Origin: Bacillota bacterium
GTDB taxonomy: Bacteria > Bacillota > Clostridia > Lachnospirales > Lachnospiraceae
Length of the DNA stretch: 64,000 nucleotides
Assembly (NCBI GenBank): GCA_023411215.1
Contig: JAEYOY010000070.1
Location: 186,001-250,000 of the forward strand
Direction: 5' to 3'
Both the position numbers and the translations under genes were made by a program. Below are positions 8,406-17,710 of the stretch, in pieces. Under the pieces are notes generated by a model. It had not been told where the DNA came from and ran no database searches. It was given only the letters and a program-made list of their open reading frames with translations. Position 1 is the first letter of the stretch. Each line of letters opens with the position of its first letter.

Positions 8406-10652
8406 TTATTTATAGGCTTTAAAGCCTTTTAATCTGAGTGCATTAGATACTACTGAAACCGAACTGAAGGCCATTGCTGCTGCAGCAAAGATTGGATTAA
8501 GTAAAGGTCCGCCGAACAGATGCAGGATACCTGCTGCTATCGGAATACCTGCGACATTATAACCAAAGGCCCAGAACAGGTTCTGCTTGATATTACGTAT
8601 GGTGCTCTTACTCAAATGGATTGCAGTAGGCACATCCATCAGATCACTTCTCATTAATACGATATCAGCTGATTCCATCGCTACATCTGTTCCTGATCCG
8701 ATGGCGATACCGATATCTGCCTGAACTAATGCAGGAGCATCATTGATACCGTCACCAACCATACATACCTTCTTGCCTTCTGCCTGTAGCTTCTTAACCT
8801 CATTTGATTTATCCTGAGGTAGAACCTCTGCAAGGACTCGGTCAATTCCTACCTGCTTTGCAATCGCTTCCGCTGTCTTACGGTTATCTCCTGTTATCAT
8901 GGCTACTTCGATTCCCATACTCTGCAGCTTCTTGATTGCCTTGGCACTGCTTTCCTTCACAACATCAGCTACGGCGATGATTCCGGCAAGGCTGCCATTC
9001 ATGGCAATGTACATCGGAGTCTTTCCTTCGCTTGCAAGCAGATCTGACTTTTCTCTAAGTTCACTTAAAGAAATCTTTCGCTCATCCATCAGCTTCTTAT
9101 TACCGATCAATATCTTTACACCATCCATCGTAACCTCGATACCATGTCCCGGGATTGCTTCAAAGGCTTCTACTGGTAGAAACTCCAGATTGTCCTTTGC
9201 TGCTCCTCTTACAATTGCCTCCCCCAGAGGATGCTCAGAACCTTTCTCGCCGGATGCTGCAATGCGGAGTAATCGTTCTTTCTCTATTCCGCTGACCGTT
9301 ATTATATCCGTCACTTCCGGCTTACCTTCTGTAATAGTACCTGTTTTATCAAATACGATGGTAGTAATCTTATGAGCTGCCTCTAATGCTTCTCCACCTT
9401 TGATTAGAATGCCGTTCTCAGCCCCCTTACCGGTACCCACCATAATCGCGGTCGGTGTAGCAAGTCCCAATGCACAGGGACAGGCAATTACCAATACTGA
9501 GATAAATATTGTTAAGGAAAACGCGAGAGACTGACCGGTTAAGAACCACGCGAGGAATGCAACGAGAGCAATTACGCAAACCACCGGTACAAAGTAACCG
9601 GATACGATATCTGCCATCTGAGCAATCGGAGCCTTTGAACCCTGTGCATCCTCTACCAGCTTGATAATCTGTGCTAAGGCGGTATCCGAACCTACCTTGG
9701 TCGCCTGGAATTTAATCATACCGTTCTTATTTATGCTGGCAGCAAATACCTTGTCTCCGATCTTCTTATCCACCGGCATACTCTCACCGGTCAGCATAGC
9801 CTCATCAATACTTGTATTACCCTCTAATACAACACCGTCTACGGGAATCTTCTCACCCGGTCTTACCAGAATGATATCATCGATTTCAACATCCTCAATC
9901 GGAAGCTCGATTTCCTTCCCATTAGAGATTACTGTAGCTGTCTTAGGCGCTAAACCCATTAGCTTTTTTATCGCTTCCGAGGTCTTTCCTTTGGATACTG
10001 CTTCTAAGGACTTACCGAGAAGGATCAACGCAATGATTACTCCCGCTGTTTCATAATATAGACCTTCAACTGCACCAAAGTTACCTTGCACAATTTGATA
10101 CGTGTTGTACAAACTGAACAGGATGGCTGCCGTGGTACCGATGGCTACTAAGGAGTCCATATTCGGACTTCTTTGAATAAGAGCTTTAAAACCAACGGTA
10201 TAAAAACGATAACCTGCAATAATAATCGGAGCTACTAAACAGATTTGCAGCAGTGCAAACCGCAGCGGATAAAGCATAGGATTTAAGCCTCTGGGAATAG
10301 GAAATGGCCACCAGGATACCATTGGAACCATTGCAAAGTATAACAACGGGATACCAAAGGCTGTTGCGATAATGAATTTCGTCCACAAGGTTTTAACCTC
10401 TTTTTGTTTACGTACTCTATCCTCATCCACTGAATTCTTATCCGCTGCCAGAACCTGATAACCTGTATTCACGATACAGTCTTTGACTGAAGATAAACGA
10501 ATTATCTGAGGATCATATTCAAGGGTAGCCTTCTCTGTAGCAAGATTCACAGAGACCTTACTGATACCCTCCAATTTCGCAATTGCTTTCTCAACTCTTT
10601 GAGAGCAGGCAGCACAAGTCATGCCTCCAATCTTAATTGTTTCCTTGTTCAT
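8406..10652 (-). CDS. copA: Copper-exporting P1B-type ATPase
   Basis: The protein (748 residues from the ATG at 10652) has one N-terminal heavy-metal domain with GMTCAAC (Cys13/Cys16), an eight-helix membrane domain with the CPC metal site at about 391-393, the phosphorylated D435 in FDKTGTITEG, SEHPLG, and GDGINDAPAL. The CPC motif and MTCxxC domain fit Cu(I) export (CopA). GAGAG lies 8 bases before the chosen ATG; a TTG 15 bases upstream overlaps the better-looking AGGAAAGG and is the alternative start. It sits downstream of two metal-related membrane genes and upstream of a two-component system. Confidence 0.93.
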   Translation of the reverse strand: MNKETIKIGGMTCAACSQRVEKAIAKLEGISKVSVNLATEKATLEYDPQIIRLSSVKDCIVNTGYQVLAADKNSVDEDRVRKQKEVKTLWTKFIIATAFGIPLLYFAMVPMVSWWPFPIPRGLNPMLYPLRFALLQICLVAPIIIAGYRFYTVGFKALIQRSPNMDSLVAIGTTAAILFSLYNTYQIVQGNFGAVEGLYYETAGVIIALILLGKSLEAVSKGKTSEAIKKLMGLAPKTATVISNGKEIELPIEDVEIDDIILVRPGEKIPVDGVVLEGNTSIDEAMLTGESMPVDKKIGDKVFAASINKNGMIKFQATKVGSDTALAQIIKLVEDAQGSKAPIAQMADIVSGYFVPVVCVIALVAFLAWFLTGQSLAFSLTIFISVLVIACPCALGLATPTAIMVGTGKGAENGILIKGGEALEAAHKITTIVFDKTGTITEGKPEVTDIITVSGIEKERLLRIAASGEKGSEHPLGEAIVRGAAKDNLEFLPVEAFEAIPGHGIEVTMDGVKILIGNKKLMDERKISLSELREKSDLLASEGKTPMYIAMNGSLAGIIAVADVVKESSAKAIKKLQSMGIEVAMITGDNRKTAEAIAKQVGIDRVLAEVLPQDKSNEVKKLQAEGKKVCMVGDGINDAPALVQADIGIAIGSGTDVAMESADIVLMRSDLMDVPTAIHLSKSTIRNIKQNLFWAFGYNVAGIPIAAGILHLFGGPLLNPIFAAAAMAFSSVSVVSNALRLKGFKAYK

Positions 10653-10758
10653 AATATATTCTCTCAACCTTTCCTCGTTTTTTCCTATTTAAAATCACAT
10701 CCTGTAAGATATTCATAATGATTTTTCAAGGTAATACCGTATAGATTTCATTTTTGGA

Positions 10759-10792
10759 ATGACGTTATTCCTTCCCATGGGGTGACGTTATT
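10759..10792. promoter_or_regulatory. Direct repeat in the copA upstream region, candidate response-regulator sites
   Basis: TGACGTTATTC occurs twice in the same orientation (10759-10769 and 10782-10792), 23 bases apart start to start, about two helical turns. OmpR-family regulators bind such direct repeats. They lie 107-140 bases upstream of the copA start. The link to the regulator at 6893 is inferred. Confidence 0.4.
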
Positions 10793-10809
10793 CTTCTGAC
10801 CGGAGATTT

Positions 10810-11331
10810 CTATTGTATCCCATTTTTCCAATTGTCAAAGATAACAGATGCCTCTGTAAGAAATTCCTTTGATATGGTTATTGATTCTGCATCGACTTCT
10901 TTATATTCGCTTGTGATCGGAACCGGATTACAGCCACCCTTGGCAACTTCAACATCAGCCATTCCGAAGCGATTTCCGCAGTTTTGGCAAATCAAATGAT
11001 CGCCTTCCTGCTCATAGTAACCTTTACCAGAGTTATAACAAACCTGGCAGGTATTAAATGCGGTACGGATCGTCCCGTCGGGCGACTTTACTGCAATCAC
11101 CTCTAAATCTATTCCGTTAATACTGGCAGGATAAAAGGTCGCTGTATCGGTTATATCCTTAACCGGAATTACTATGTCACTATCCTTTACTACTTCTTTT
11201 GTTTTACTGTCATTGGAAGACTCCTTATTTCCTGTTATTTTATCGAATCCATATGTGGCTGCTATTGCTACAATCGCAACAATCGCTATAAATGCAAGTC
11301 TTTTTAGATTAAAACTATTATTCTGATTCAT
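10810..11331 (-). CDS. DUF2318 (FtrD-like) membrane-anchored protein
   Basis: The product (173 residues from the ATG at 11331) has one N-terminal membrane segment at about 10-28 and a soluble domain with two Cys pairs, CQVCYNSGKGYYE and CQNCGNRFG, plus a later GGCNP. This is the DUF2318/FtrD-like pattern, thought to bind metal or an Fe-S cofactor in metal transport. AAAGGA 8 bases before the second ATG supports that start over the upstream ATG. It lies between the HMA-DsbD_2 protein and CopA, so a role in copper or iron handling at the outer face is likely. Confidence 0.8.
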   Translation of the reverse strand: MNQNNSFNLKRLAFIAIVAIVAIAATYGFDKITGNKESSNDSKTKEVVKDSDIVIPVKDITDTATFYPASINGIDLEVIAVKSPDGTIRTAFNTCQVCYNSGKGYYEQEGDHLICQNCGNRFGMADVEVAKGGCNPVPITSEYKEVDAESITISKEFLTEASVIFDNWKNGIQ

Positions 11332-11415
11332 AATCATTTTCCTTTCGTCTTATAAAATGTTGTTCTATGAATAGCCACCTAAATCTTTTTATATATCATA
11401 ACGATCAATTTTACT

Positions 11416-13350
11416 TCAATGACAAGATGGTAAATTGCCTCCTGCGTCAAAGGGTTGTGCGGAAGGCTGGTACTCTGATATCTCCTGCTTAAGTGCTTCC
11501 TTATCGACATTATTGATATCATCTACAACTTTGACATAACCATACTTGGAATTATCCTTTGTGTAGAAGTCAAAATCCCGATCAGGGTAGAAGGTAATCT
11601 TGTTAACGCCCTCTTGAACCTGAAGCTCAGAATAATAATAAGGGAAGAGGATACTGTTATCGATTTCTGTCTTCTCGCCATTAATGATCCACCTGGTCTC
11701 AACGTCCTGCTGGACCACAACAACCGCCGGGGAGAAACCCTCCTTTGTAAGAGTTATCTCTACTGTCTGAAGCCCCTCCACTATACTAGCGATAGCAAGC
11801 TCTTCAGTAGGTATCGTAACATCAAGTAAATTGTTGTAGTCAGGGGACACATTACCATCAACCTCAGCAGCAGAACTTTCCGTGGTGGCATCCGTACCCA
11901 CAACAGTATTATCTATATTTCCACTGGTATCAGAGAATGCGTTGATATCATCCACTACCGTAATCTTGCTCCGTATCATACCCATCCAACAGCTATAAGG
12001 AATTACGCCACTTTCCTCTGCGGTAAATTCTATCACATTATCACCGCTAGCCAGATCTTTTTTGAGTCCAAGCTTCGGCACAATAATACTGTTATTGCAT
12101 CCATTGATATCACCATCCTCTGCCTGAATGATCCATTTCACAGGAACGCCCTTCTGAACTATAATTGGTTCATAGCGTCCAGAGGCTAAACCGGTGGTAA
12201 CAACCTGTTCACCATCTTCAATGGTAGCTATATTACCAGACCCTGACTGTACTTGGCCAGAAGACATGGAGAGGGGCTGAAAATTGATACCGGATAAGCT
12301 GATACCATTACCGAACATAAACATACCAAGTACTACTACCAATACAGCACTGACCTTAATCAGCTTGCCAGAGAATTTTTTATTCATCAGAGAACTGAGT
12401 GCTCCGAAGAGGAACATGAGAGGAAACGTTCCTACGCTGAATAAGAACATTGCAATTGCACCCTTTACTGGACTTTCGGTAGACAGTGCATAAAGCTGCA
12501 TCGCTTGAAGCGGTCCGCAAGGCATTAATCCATTGAGGATACCAATATACAACGGACTGCTGTCAAGGCGTTTTGTATAGATTTTTTTTGCGAATATCTT
12601 AGGCATTCTTGGGTTGAATTTACGAAGTCCAGGGAAGATATTCAACATGTTAAGTCCCATAATTACCATAAATATACCGGCAACTAACTGCACAAAACCC
12701 TTCATTATTCCGGAGAAGCTTACGACGGATCCGATTGCTCCGACAATTCCACCTATGACCGTATAGGAAATTACTCTTCCGAGATTATAAAGGAGGCTCG
12801 GCTTGATTGTATCAAAGCGGCTGGGGCTATAATCCTTCGGCTGATTTTTTGGAACACACTGGGAGAGGCAAATCCCACCACACATAGCAACACAATGTAC
12901 AGAGGTTAATACACCGATAACAAATAACATTCCGTAACCCATACCTTCTTTTGCAACCGGAAAGGCATTAAAGATTTTCAATAATCCAAAGCGGTTAGCA
13001 ATCATATAGACGGCAAACATAATGATCAGAACTGCAATAATATCTGTATAATCTGTCTTTTCGATCCTTGCCGCTTTGCTTCCCGTCTTACCAGAAGCCT
13101 GCTTCTTTGTTGCCTGTTCCAAATCTTCTTCTTTCTTAATAAAATAATCTGACTTTTCTAATATTTTCACGATTTCTTCCAGATCTATCATGCTTTCATT
13201 ATAGGTTATTGTCACTGTACCAGTAGAGTAGCTTGCCTTCACCTGCTCTATCCCGGTTAGCGGTGACAGCTCCCGTTCAATAATGTTCTCACAATTGACG
13301 CAAGTCATATTTCGTATAAGTAACGTTTTCGTTATAATATTCGAAGACAT
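11416..13350 (-). CDS. HMA - DsbD_2/TauE-like membrane - cupredoxin-like multidomain protein
   Basis: AAGGAGGAG before the ATG at 13350 fixes the start (644 residues). Domain order: heavy-metal domain with MTCVNC (C17/C20), a first membrane segment near 95, a six-helix DsbD_2/UreH-like part with HCVAMCGGICLSQC and NGLMPCGPLQAM, then two outside cupredoxin-like domains. The first holds GCNNSIIVP and PYSCWMGM, plausible copper ligands; the second is similar but lacks these Cys residues. The chain ends PSCH. The design suggests moving copper or electrons across the membrane onto cupredoxin domains. It heads the six-gene module. Function is inferred from domains. Confidence 0.85.
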   Translation of the reverse strand: MSSNIITKTLLIRNMTCVNCENIIERELSPLTGIEQVKASYSTGTVTITYNESMIDLEEIVKILEKSDYFIKKEEDLEQATKKQASGKTGSKAARIEKTDYTDIIAVLIIMFAVYMIANRFGLLKIFNAFPVAKEGMGYGMLFVIGVLTSVHCVAMCGGICLSQCVPKNQPKDYSPSRFDTIKPSLLYNLGRVISYTVIGGIVGAIGSVVSFSGIMKGFVQLVAGIFMVIMGLNMLNIFPGLRKFNPRMPKIFAKKIYTKRLDSSPLYIGILNGLMPCGPLQAMQLYALSTESPVKGAIAMFLFSVGTFPLMFLFGALSSLMNKKFSGKLIKVSAVLVVVLGMFMFGNGISLSGINFQPLSMSSGQVQSGSGNIATIEDGEQVVTTGLASGRYEPIIVQKGVPVKWIIQAEDGDINGCNNSIIVPKLGLKKDLASGDNVIEFTAEESGVIPYSCWMGMIRSKITVVDDINAFSDTSGNIDNTVVGTDATTESSAAEVDGNVSPDYNNLLDVTIPTEELAIASIVEGLQTVEITLTKEGFSPAVVVVQQDVETRWIINGEKTEIDNSILFPYYYSELQVQEGVNKITFYPDRDFDFYTKDNSKYGYVKVVDDINNVDKEALKQEISEYQPSAQPFDAGGNLPSCH

Positions 13351-13465
13351 TTGTCTCCTCCTTTTATATGTTTTTGATAACACCCATTCTCTTATCCCCT
13401 ACTAATCGAGATGATATTCTCTTATTACGAAACCTGTATCCTCCATCTTTACATACCTGCTCCTT

Positions 13466-13550
13466 GAATTAAATTTATGCCGAGATTGTTTTTTACGCTC
13501 TGGTGAGCAGGCACAAACTTGGAAGTGTGAATTGCTTTTAAATTCACACT
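13466..13550. repeat. Dispersed repeat family B, copy 1
   Basis: The stretch holds GAATTAAATTTATGCCGAG, then GCAGGCACAAACTTGG, then a perfect 10-bp hairpin AGTGTGAATT/AATTCACACT (13524-13550). The same order and orientation recurs at 20784-20855 after nifS. It lies in the 13351-13787 gap between the metal operon and gdhA. Confidence 0.6.
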
Positions 13551-13636
13551 ATTCACATTACTAATGATAGCAATTAGTTGTGGAGATATTATGGAGAATT
13601 AGCTTCACATTAATTTTTTTGAAAAATGTACCAATC

Positions 13637-13782
13637 AATAGAAAGCACGCTTCGCAAACGATCTAATTTTATGAACAACAGAAAGCACACTATGCAAACT
13701 ACCTAATATCATTAAAATAGAAAGCTTGCTTCGCAAACCATATAATTTCATGAACAATAGAAGGCAGTTCACAAAGTCAAGA
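13637..13782. repeat. Tandem 40-bp repeat, three and a half copies (dispersed family A)
   Basis: Units begin at 13637, 13677, 13717 and 13757. Units 1 and 3 share AATAGAAAGC, GCTTCGCAAAC and CATGAAC; unit 2 has diverged and unit 4 stops after 26 bases. Single related elements occur elsewhere in the window. There are no spacers, so this is not a CRISPR array. Confidence 0.75.
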
Positions 13783-13785
13783 ATC

Positions 13786-13842
13786 AAAAAGCTGTTATAG
13801 CTTCTACGCTTATCTCCTAAGCATATTGTCTATAACAGCTTT
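13786..13842 (-). terminator. gdhA terminator
   Basis: AAAGCTGTTATAG and CTATAACAGCTTT form a perfect 13-bp stem around a 29-base loop; on the minus strand TTTTT follows. It lies 64 bases beyond the gdhA stop codon. Confidence 0.85.
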
Positions 13843-13905
13843 CTATTTAGATTATGGCAATTAATAATTCTTTTTCTTATGCCACATTATTTTTTTAACA
13901 CTAAT

Positions 13906-15240
13906 TTACCATATTCCCTGAGCCATCATTGCAGTTGCTACCTTTTCGAAGCCTGCAATATTAGCACCTACTACATAATTGCCTTCGGCGTTGTACTTCT
14001 TAGCAGCAGTATCCATGTTATGGAAGATGTTAACCATAATCTGCTTCAGCTTAGCATCTACCTCTTCGAAGGTCCAGCTTAATCTCTCGCTGTTTTGAGT
14101 CATCTCTAATGCAGAAGTAGCAACACCACCTGCGTTAGCTGCCTTACCGGGAGCAAAATGTACCTTATTAGCAATAAAGTACTCAGTAGCTTCTAAGGTT
14201 GTAGGCATGTTAGCACCTTCTGCTACTGCAATGCAGCCATTTGCAACAAGTGCCTTTGCATCTTCGATAAGAAGCTCGTTCTGAGTTGCACAAGGAAGTG
14301 CAATATCACACTTCACAGACCAAACGCCTCTACCCTCGTGATATTCCGAGTTGGGTCTGTAATTCTTATATTCGGTCAGTCTTGCACGTTTGACTTCTTT
14401 GATCTCCTGAAGAGCTGCAACATCAATTCCCTCCGGATCATATACCCATCCGTTAGAATCGCTACAGGTTACACATTTCGCACCTAACTGATGAGCCTTC
14501 TGAATTGCATAAATCGCAACGTTACCGGAACCGGATACGGTACAAACCTTACCATTGATATCCTTACCATTACACCTTAGCATTTCTTCTACTAAATATA
14601 ATAAACCATAGCCGGTAGCTTCTGTTCTAGCTAAGGAACCACCGTAGGTCAATCCCTTGCCGGTTAAAACGCCTTCATAAGATCCGGTTATCTTCTTAAA
14701 TTGTCCATACATATAGCCTATTTCTCTGCCACCTGTACCGATGTCGCCGGCAGGAACGTCAACATCAGCACCTATATATTTATAAAGTTCTGTGATGAAG
14801 CTGGTACAGAATGCTAACACTTCTCTGTCTGATTTGCCCTTAGGATCGAAATCTGAACCACCCTTACCACCACCAATGGGAAGCCCGGTCAATGAATTCT
14901 TGAATATCTGCTCAAAACCTAAGAACTTAATAATACCAAGGTTAACAGAAGGATGTAAACGTAGACCGCCCTTGTAAGGTCCAATGCTGTTATTGAATTG
15001 AACACGATAACCGGTGTTAACCTGAACCTTGCCACTGTCATCTACCCACGGTACTTTGAATTTAATCTGTCTGTCAGGCTCTACCAGCCTCTCAAGAAGA
15101 CCTTCTCTTCTGAATTTCTCTTCGTTCGCATCAACTACTGCGCGTAAAGATTCTAAAACTTCTTTCACCGCCTGATGAAACTCAGGTTCTGCGGGGTTCT
15201 TCTTAACCACCAATTCAATTACTTCATCAACGTATCCCAT
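13906..15240 (-). CDS. gdhA: NADP-type glutamate dehydrogenase
   Basis: The 444-residue length and sequence match hexameric family I glutamate dehydrogenases, which make glutamate from 2-oxoglutarate and ammonium. Catalytic K126 lies in PIGGGKGGSDFDPKGKSD, the substrate segment NNSIGPYKGGLR comes before it, and GSGNVAIYAIQKA is the nucleotide-binding turn. AAAGGAGAT precedes the ATG. The gene stands alone, with an unusual promoter and terminator arrangement in the 240 bases upstream. Confidence 0.95.
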   Translation of the reverse strand: MGYVDEVIELVVKKNPAEPEFHQAVKEVLESLRAVVDANEEKFRREGLLERLVEPDRQIKFKVPWVDDSGKVQVNTGYRVQFNNSIGPYKGGLRLHPSVNLGIIKFLGFEQIFKNSLTGLPIGGGKGGSDFDPKGKSDREVLAFCTSFITELYKYIGADVDVPAGDIGTGGREIGYMYGQFKKITGSYEGVLTGKGLTYGGSLARTEATGYGLLYLVEEMLRCNGKDINGKVCTVSGSGNVAIYAIQKAHQLGAKCVTCSDSNGWVYDPEGIDVAALQEIKEVKRARLTEYKNYRPNSEYHEGRGVWSVKCDIALPCATQNELLIEDAKALVANGCIAVAEGANMPTTLEATEYFIANKVHFAPGKAANAGGVATSALEMTQNSERLSWTFEEVDAKLKQIMVNIFHNMDTAAKKYNAEGNYVVGANIAGFEKVATAMMAQGIW

Positions 15241-15270
15241 TTTTTAATCTCCTTTGATTAAAATTTTTAT

Positions 15271-15296
15271 TCATGACAAGTGAATTGATTTATCAA
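15271..15296. repeat. Short dispersed repeat in the gdhA leader
   Basis: ATGACAAGTGAATTGATTTA here and ATGATAAGTGAGTTAATTTA at 35490-35514 differ at only a few positions, and both read TATCA at the end. The second copy lies just after the PFOR gene. Each can form a small TGAYAA/TTATCA hairpin. Confidence 0.5.
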
Positions 15297-15434
15297 CTCC
15301 TCTTGTTGGTTGCTATGCAATACAACCAGGCGATAACCTGTGTCAATATTACGCCTTGTAATATGTAAAAGCACGATTAAGAGCTCTCCGATACCAACAT
15401 GAGAAAGTAGGCTTCGCGAACTTTCTTTAGTCAT

Positions 15435-15471
15435 GAAAAAAAGGCGCATAAAAATAAACAAATGCGCCTTT
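15435..15471 (-). terminator. Terminator-like hairpin in the gdhA upstream region
   Basis: AAAGGCGCAT and ATGCGCCTTT form a perfect 10-bp stem with a 12-base loop, followed on the minus strand by TTTTTTT. No gene ends here: it stands about 10 bases beyond a consensus promoter and 195 bases before the gdhA start, so it may be an attenuator or the end of a very short transcript. Confidence 0.75.
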
Positions 15472-15486
15472 GTATTTGCTTGTTTT

Positions 15487-15515
15487 ATTATAAACACTTT
15501 TTCACTTTAATGCAA
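15487..15515 (-). promoter_or_regulatory. Consensus promoter upstream of gdhA
   Basis: On the minus strand TTGCAT (15510-15515) and TATAAT (15487-15492) are separated by exactly 17 bases. The predicted start of transcription is near 15480, nine bases before the terminator-like hairpin. Confidence 0.6.
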
Positions 15516-15726
15516 TAGAATATTGATGGTGATTCGTCATTTTCTTATAATATATTTTCATAATATCTATATCTCATAGTTATAATAACCTCTCTTTTCA
15601 TATGCTTTCATATAAAATGGAATTCGATTCATAATTGCAGTTAATACTGAGGTGATAAAGTAAGAGCTACATGGAATGAGTTTGGCAGATTTCCAGAAAA
15701 CTGTATTCTTTTTTGCTTCTATATGA

Positions 15727-15732
15727 TATAAT
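15727..15732 (+). promoter_or_regulatory. Extended -10 box of the rqcH promoter
   Basis: TATAAT is preceded by TGA, giving the extended -10 form TGnTATAAT. The -35 region is weak. The start codon at 15791 follows 58 bases later. Confidence 0.45.
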
Positions 15733-15790
15733 TTTTGATTATCGGAATGGTCCCTAACTACATTCCTATCGCAAAGGAGTATGATTGATT

Positions 15791-17560
15791 ATGGCATTTG
15801 ATGGTGTTGTTATCGCAAATATTATAGATGAATTACGTAAAAACCTACTTGGAGGCAGAATCAACAAGATTGCTCAACCGGAAAAGGATGAATTAATCCT
15901 TACAATCAAGGGCGGCGAACATGGGCAGTGCCGGCTCTTACTTTCTGCAGGTGCCGGTCTTCCCCTGGTCTACCTGACCGAGAACAACAAGCCCAGCCCT
16001 ATGACTGCGCCCAATTTCTGTATGCTGCTTCGTAAGCATCTGAACGGTGCCAGAATCCTTGATATTGCACAGCCCGGTTTTGAGAGAATTATTAATTTTA
16101 AACTGGAGCATATGAATGAAATGGGCGATTTGTGCATTAAGTATCTGATTATCGAGCTAATGGGTAAACATAGCAATATCATTTTCTGTGATGATAATAT
16201 GGTTATCCTAGACAGCATTAAGCGTATTAATCAATTTGTCAGCTCTGTTCGTGAGGTCCTGCCCGGCAGGGATTATTTCATTCCTACTACTATCGAGAAA
16301 CTTAATCCGCTGACCGTTGACTACGAGAGCTTTCGCAACAAAATTCTTGGCAAATCCATGCCGATTGCCAAAGCACTCTATAGTAATCTGACCGGAATCA
16401 GTCCCTTAATAGCAAATGAAATCTGCTGCCGAGCTTCCATTGACGCCGGTGATTTTACCGAGTCGCTCAGTGAAGCGGCCGGATTACATCTTTATAAGAA
16501 TTTTGAGCGGTTAATAGAAGATGTGAAGAAGGCTGATTTTTCTCCGAATATTGTTGCGAAGGATGGAATACCAGTAGAGTTCTCCAGTGTGGAACTAACC
16601 TGTTATGCCAATCACGAGGTACAATCCTTTCCTAGTATCTCCGTACTGTTGGAAGCGTTCTATTCTACAAAGAATTCAGTCGCCCGTATCCGTCAGAAAT
16701 CTGCCGATCTCCGCAAGGTCGTATCAAACGCGATTGACCGCGCCGGTAAGAAATATGACCTACAGTTGAAGCAGCTTCAGGATACGGAGAAAAGGGACAA
16801 ATTCAAGATCTATGGAGAACTTATCAACACTTATGGTTATGGTCTGGAGCCGGGTGCTAAGGTACTGAATACGATTAATTATTATGACAATCAGGAGATC
16901 AGTATCCCTCTGGATCCTACAATTACTCCAATGGAGAATGCAAAGCAGTACTTTGAGAAGTATAATAAATTAAAACGTACTTTTGATGCACTTACTACCC
17001 AGATCTCTGATACCCAGGAGGAGCTTACGCACTTGGAATCAATTAAGACTTCACTCGATATCGCAACGGAGGAGGATGATCTGACCGCCCTAAAGCATGA
17101 GCTTACTGAGTATGGCTACATCAGACGCCGTTTCACCAGTGGCAGCAAAAAGCTGGAGAAGAAGGTGAATGTAAAGAAAGCTGGTACTAAGAGTAAGCCC
17201 CTTCACTATCTCTCCTCGGATGGCTATCATATCTATGTCGGAAAAAATAATTATCAGAACGACGAATTAACCTTCCAATTTGCAGAAGGCGGTGACTGGT
17301 GGTTCCATGCCAAGAAGCAGGCCGGTTCTCATGTCATTGTCAAAGCAGGAGGCAAAGAGCTCCCTGATCGGACCTATGAGGAAGCTGCCAGACTGGCTGC
17401 TTACTATTCCGGCTCCAGAGATGCAGATAAGGTAGAGATTGATTATACCCTTAAGAAGAATGTTAAGAAACCCGGCGGCGGAAAACCGGGCTTCGTTGTG
17501 TACTATACGAATTATTCCATGATTTCCACTACGGATATTACAGGAATTCAGCAGTTATAA
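15791..17560 (+). CDS. rqcH: RqcH/Rqc2-type NFACT protein (FbpA family)
   Basis: The 589-residue protein has an NFACT-N domain (about 1-260), a coiled-coil middle (about 285-430) and an NFACT-R/DUF814 domain with GDWWFHAKKQAGSHVIVK and the basic tail. RqcH binds stalled 50S subunits and adds alanine tails to unfinished chains. The residue pair that is Asp-Arg in Bacillus RqcH reads E98-R99 here (GFERII). AGGAG stands 11 bases before the ATG; a TTG at 15785 is an alternative start. Older names call such proteins fibronectin-binding, which is misleading. Confidence 0.9.
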   Translation: MAFDGVVIANIIDELRKNLLGGRINKIAQPEKDELILTIKGGEHGQCRLLLSAGAGLPLVYLTENNKPSPMTAPNFCMLLRKHLNGARILDIAQPGFERIINFKLEHMNEMGDLCIKYLIIELMGKHSNIIFCDDNMVILDSIKRINQFVSSVREVLPGRDYFIPTTIEKLNPLTVDYESFRNKILGKSMPIAKALYSNLTGISPLIANEICCRASIDAGDFTESLSEAAGLHLYKNFERLIEDVKKADFSPNIVAKDGIPVEFSSVELTCYANHEVQSFPSISVLLEAFYSTKNSVARIRQKSADLRKVVSNAIDRAGKKYDLQLKQLQDTEKRDKFKIYGELINTYGYGLEPGAKVLNTINYYDNQEISIPLDPTITPMENAKQYFEKYNKLKRTFDALTTQISDTQEELTHLESIKTSLDIATEEDDLTALKHELTEYGYIRRRFTSGSKKLEKKVNVKKAGTKSKPLHYLSSDGYHIYVGKNNYQNDELTFQFAEGGDWWFHAKKQAGSHVIVKAGGKELPDRTYEEAARLAAYYSGSRDADKVEIDYTLKKNVKKPGGGKPGFVVYYTNYSMISTTDITGIQQL

Positions 17561-17710
17561 CATAATGATAGGGTTATAACTCCTTGCATACATTTTATAA
17601 AGCTAATATTATTGAATTGACCTGACAGACTTTTTAGAAATTAACTTATAAAAATCAGCTTGAATATAATCGAAGTATTATATTCAGACTAACTGAAAAG
17701 GAGAATTTAG

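Noticed and set aside
13637..13782. Possible CRISPR array
   Set aside because: Units of 40 bp follow each other without unique spacers and diverge; no cas genes are near. The same holds for the 15-bp array at 22743-22832.
15267..15497. A 76-codon minus-strand frame between gdhA and rqcH
   Set aside because: It runs through the terminator-like hairpin and dispersed repeats, has no ribosome binding site and no protein-like composition.
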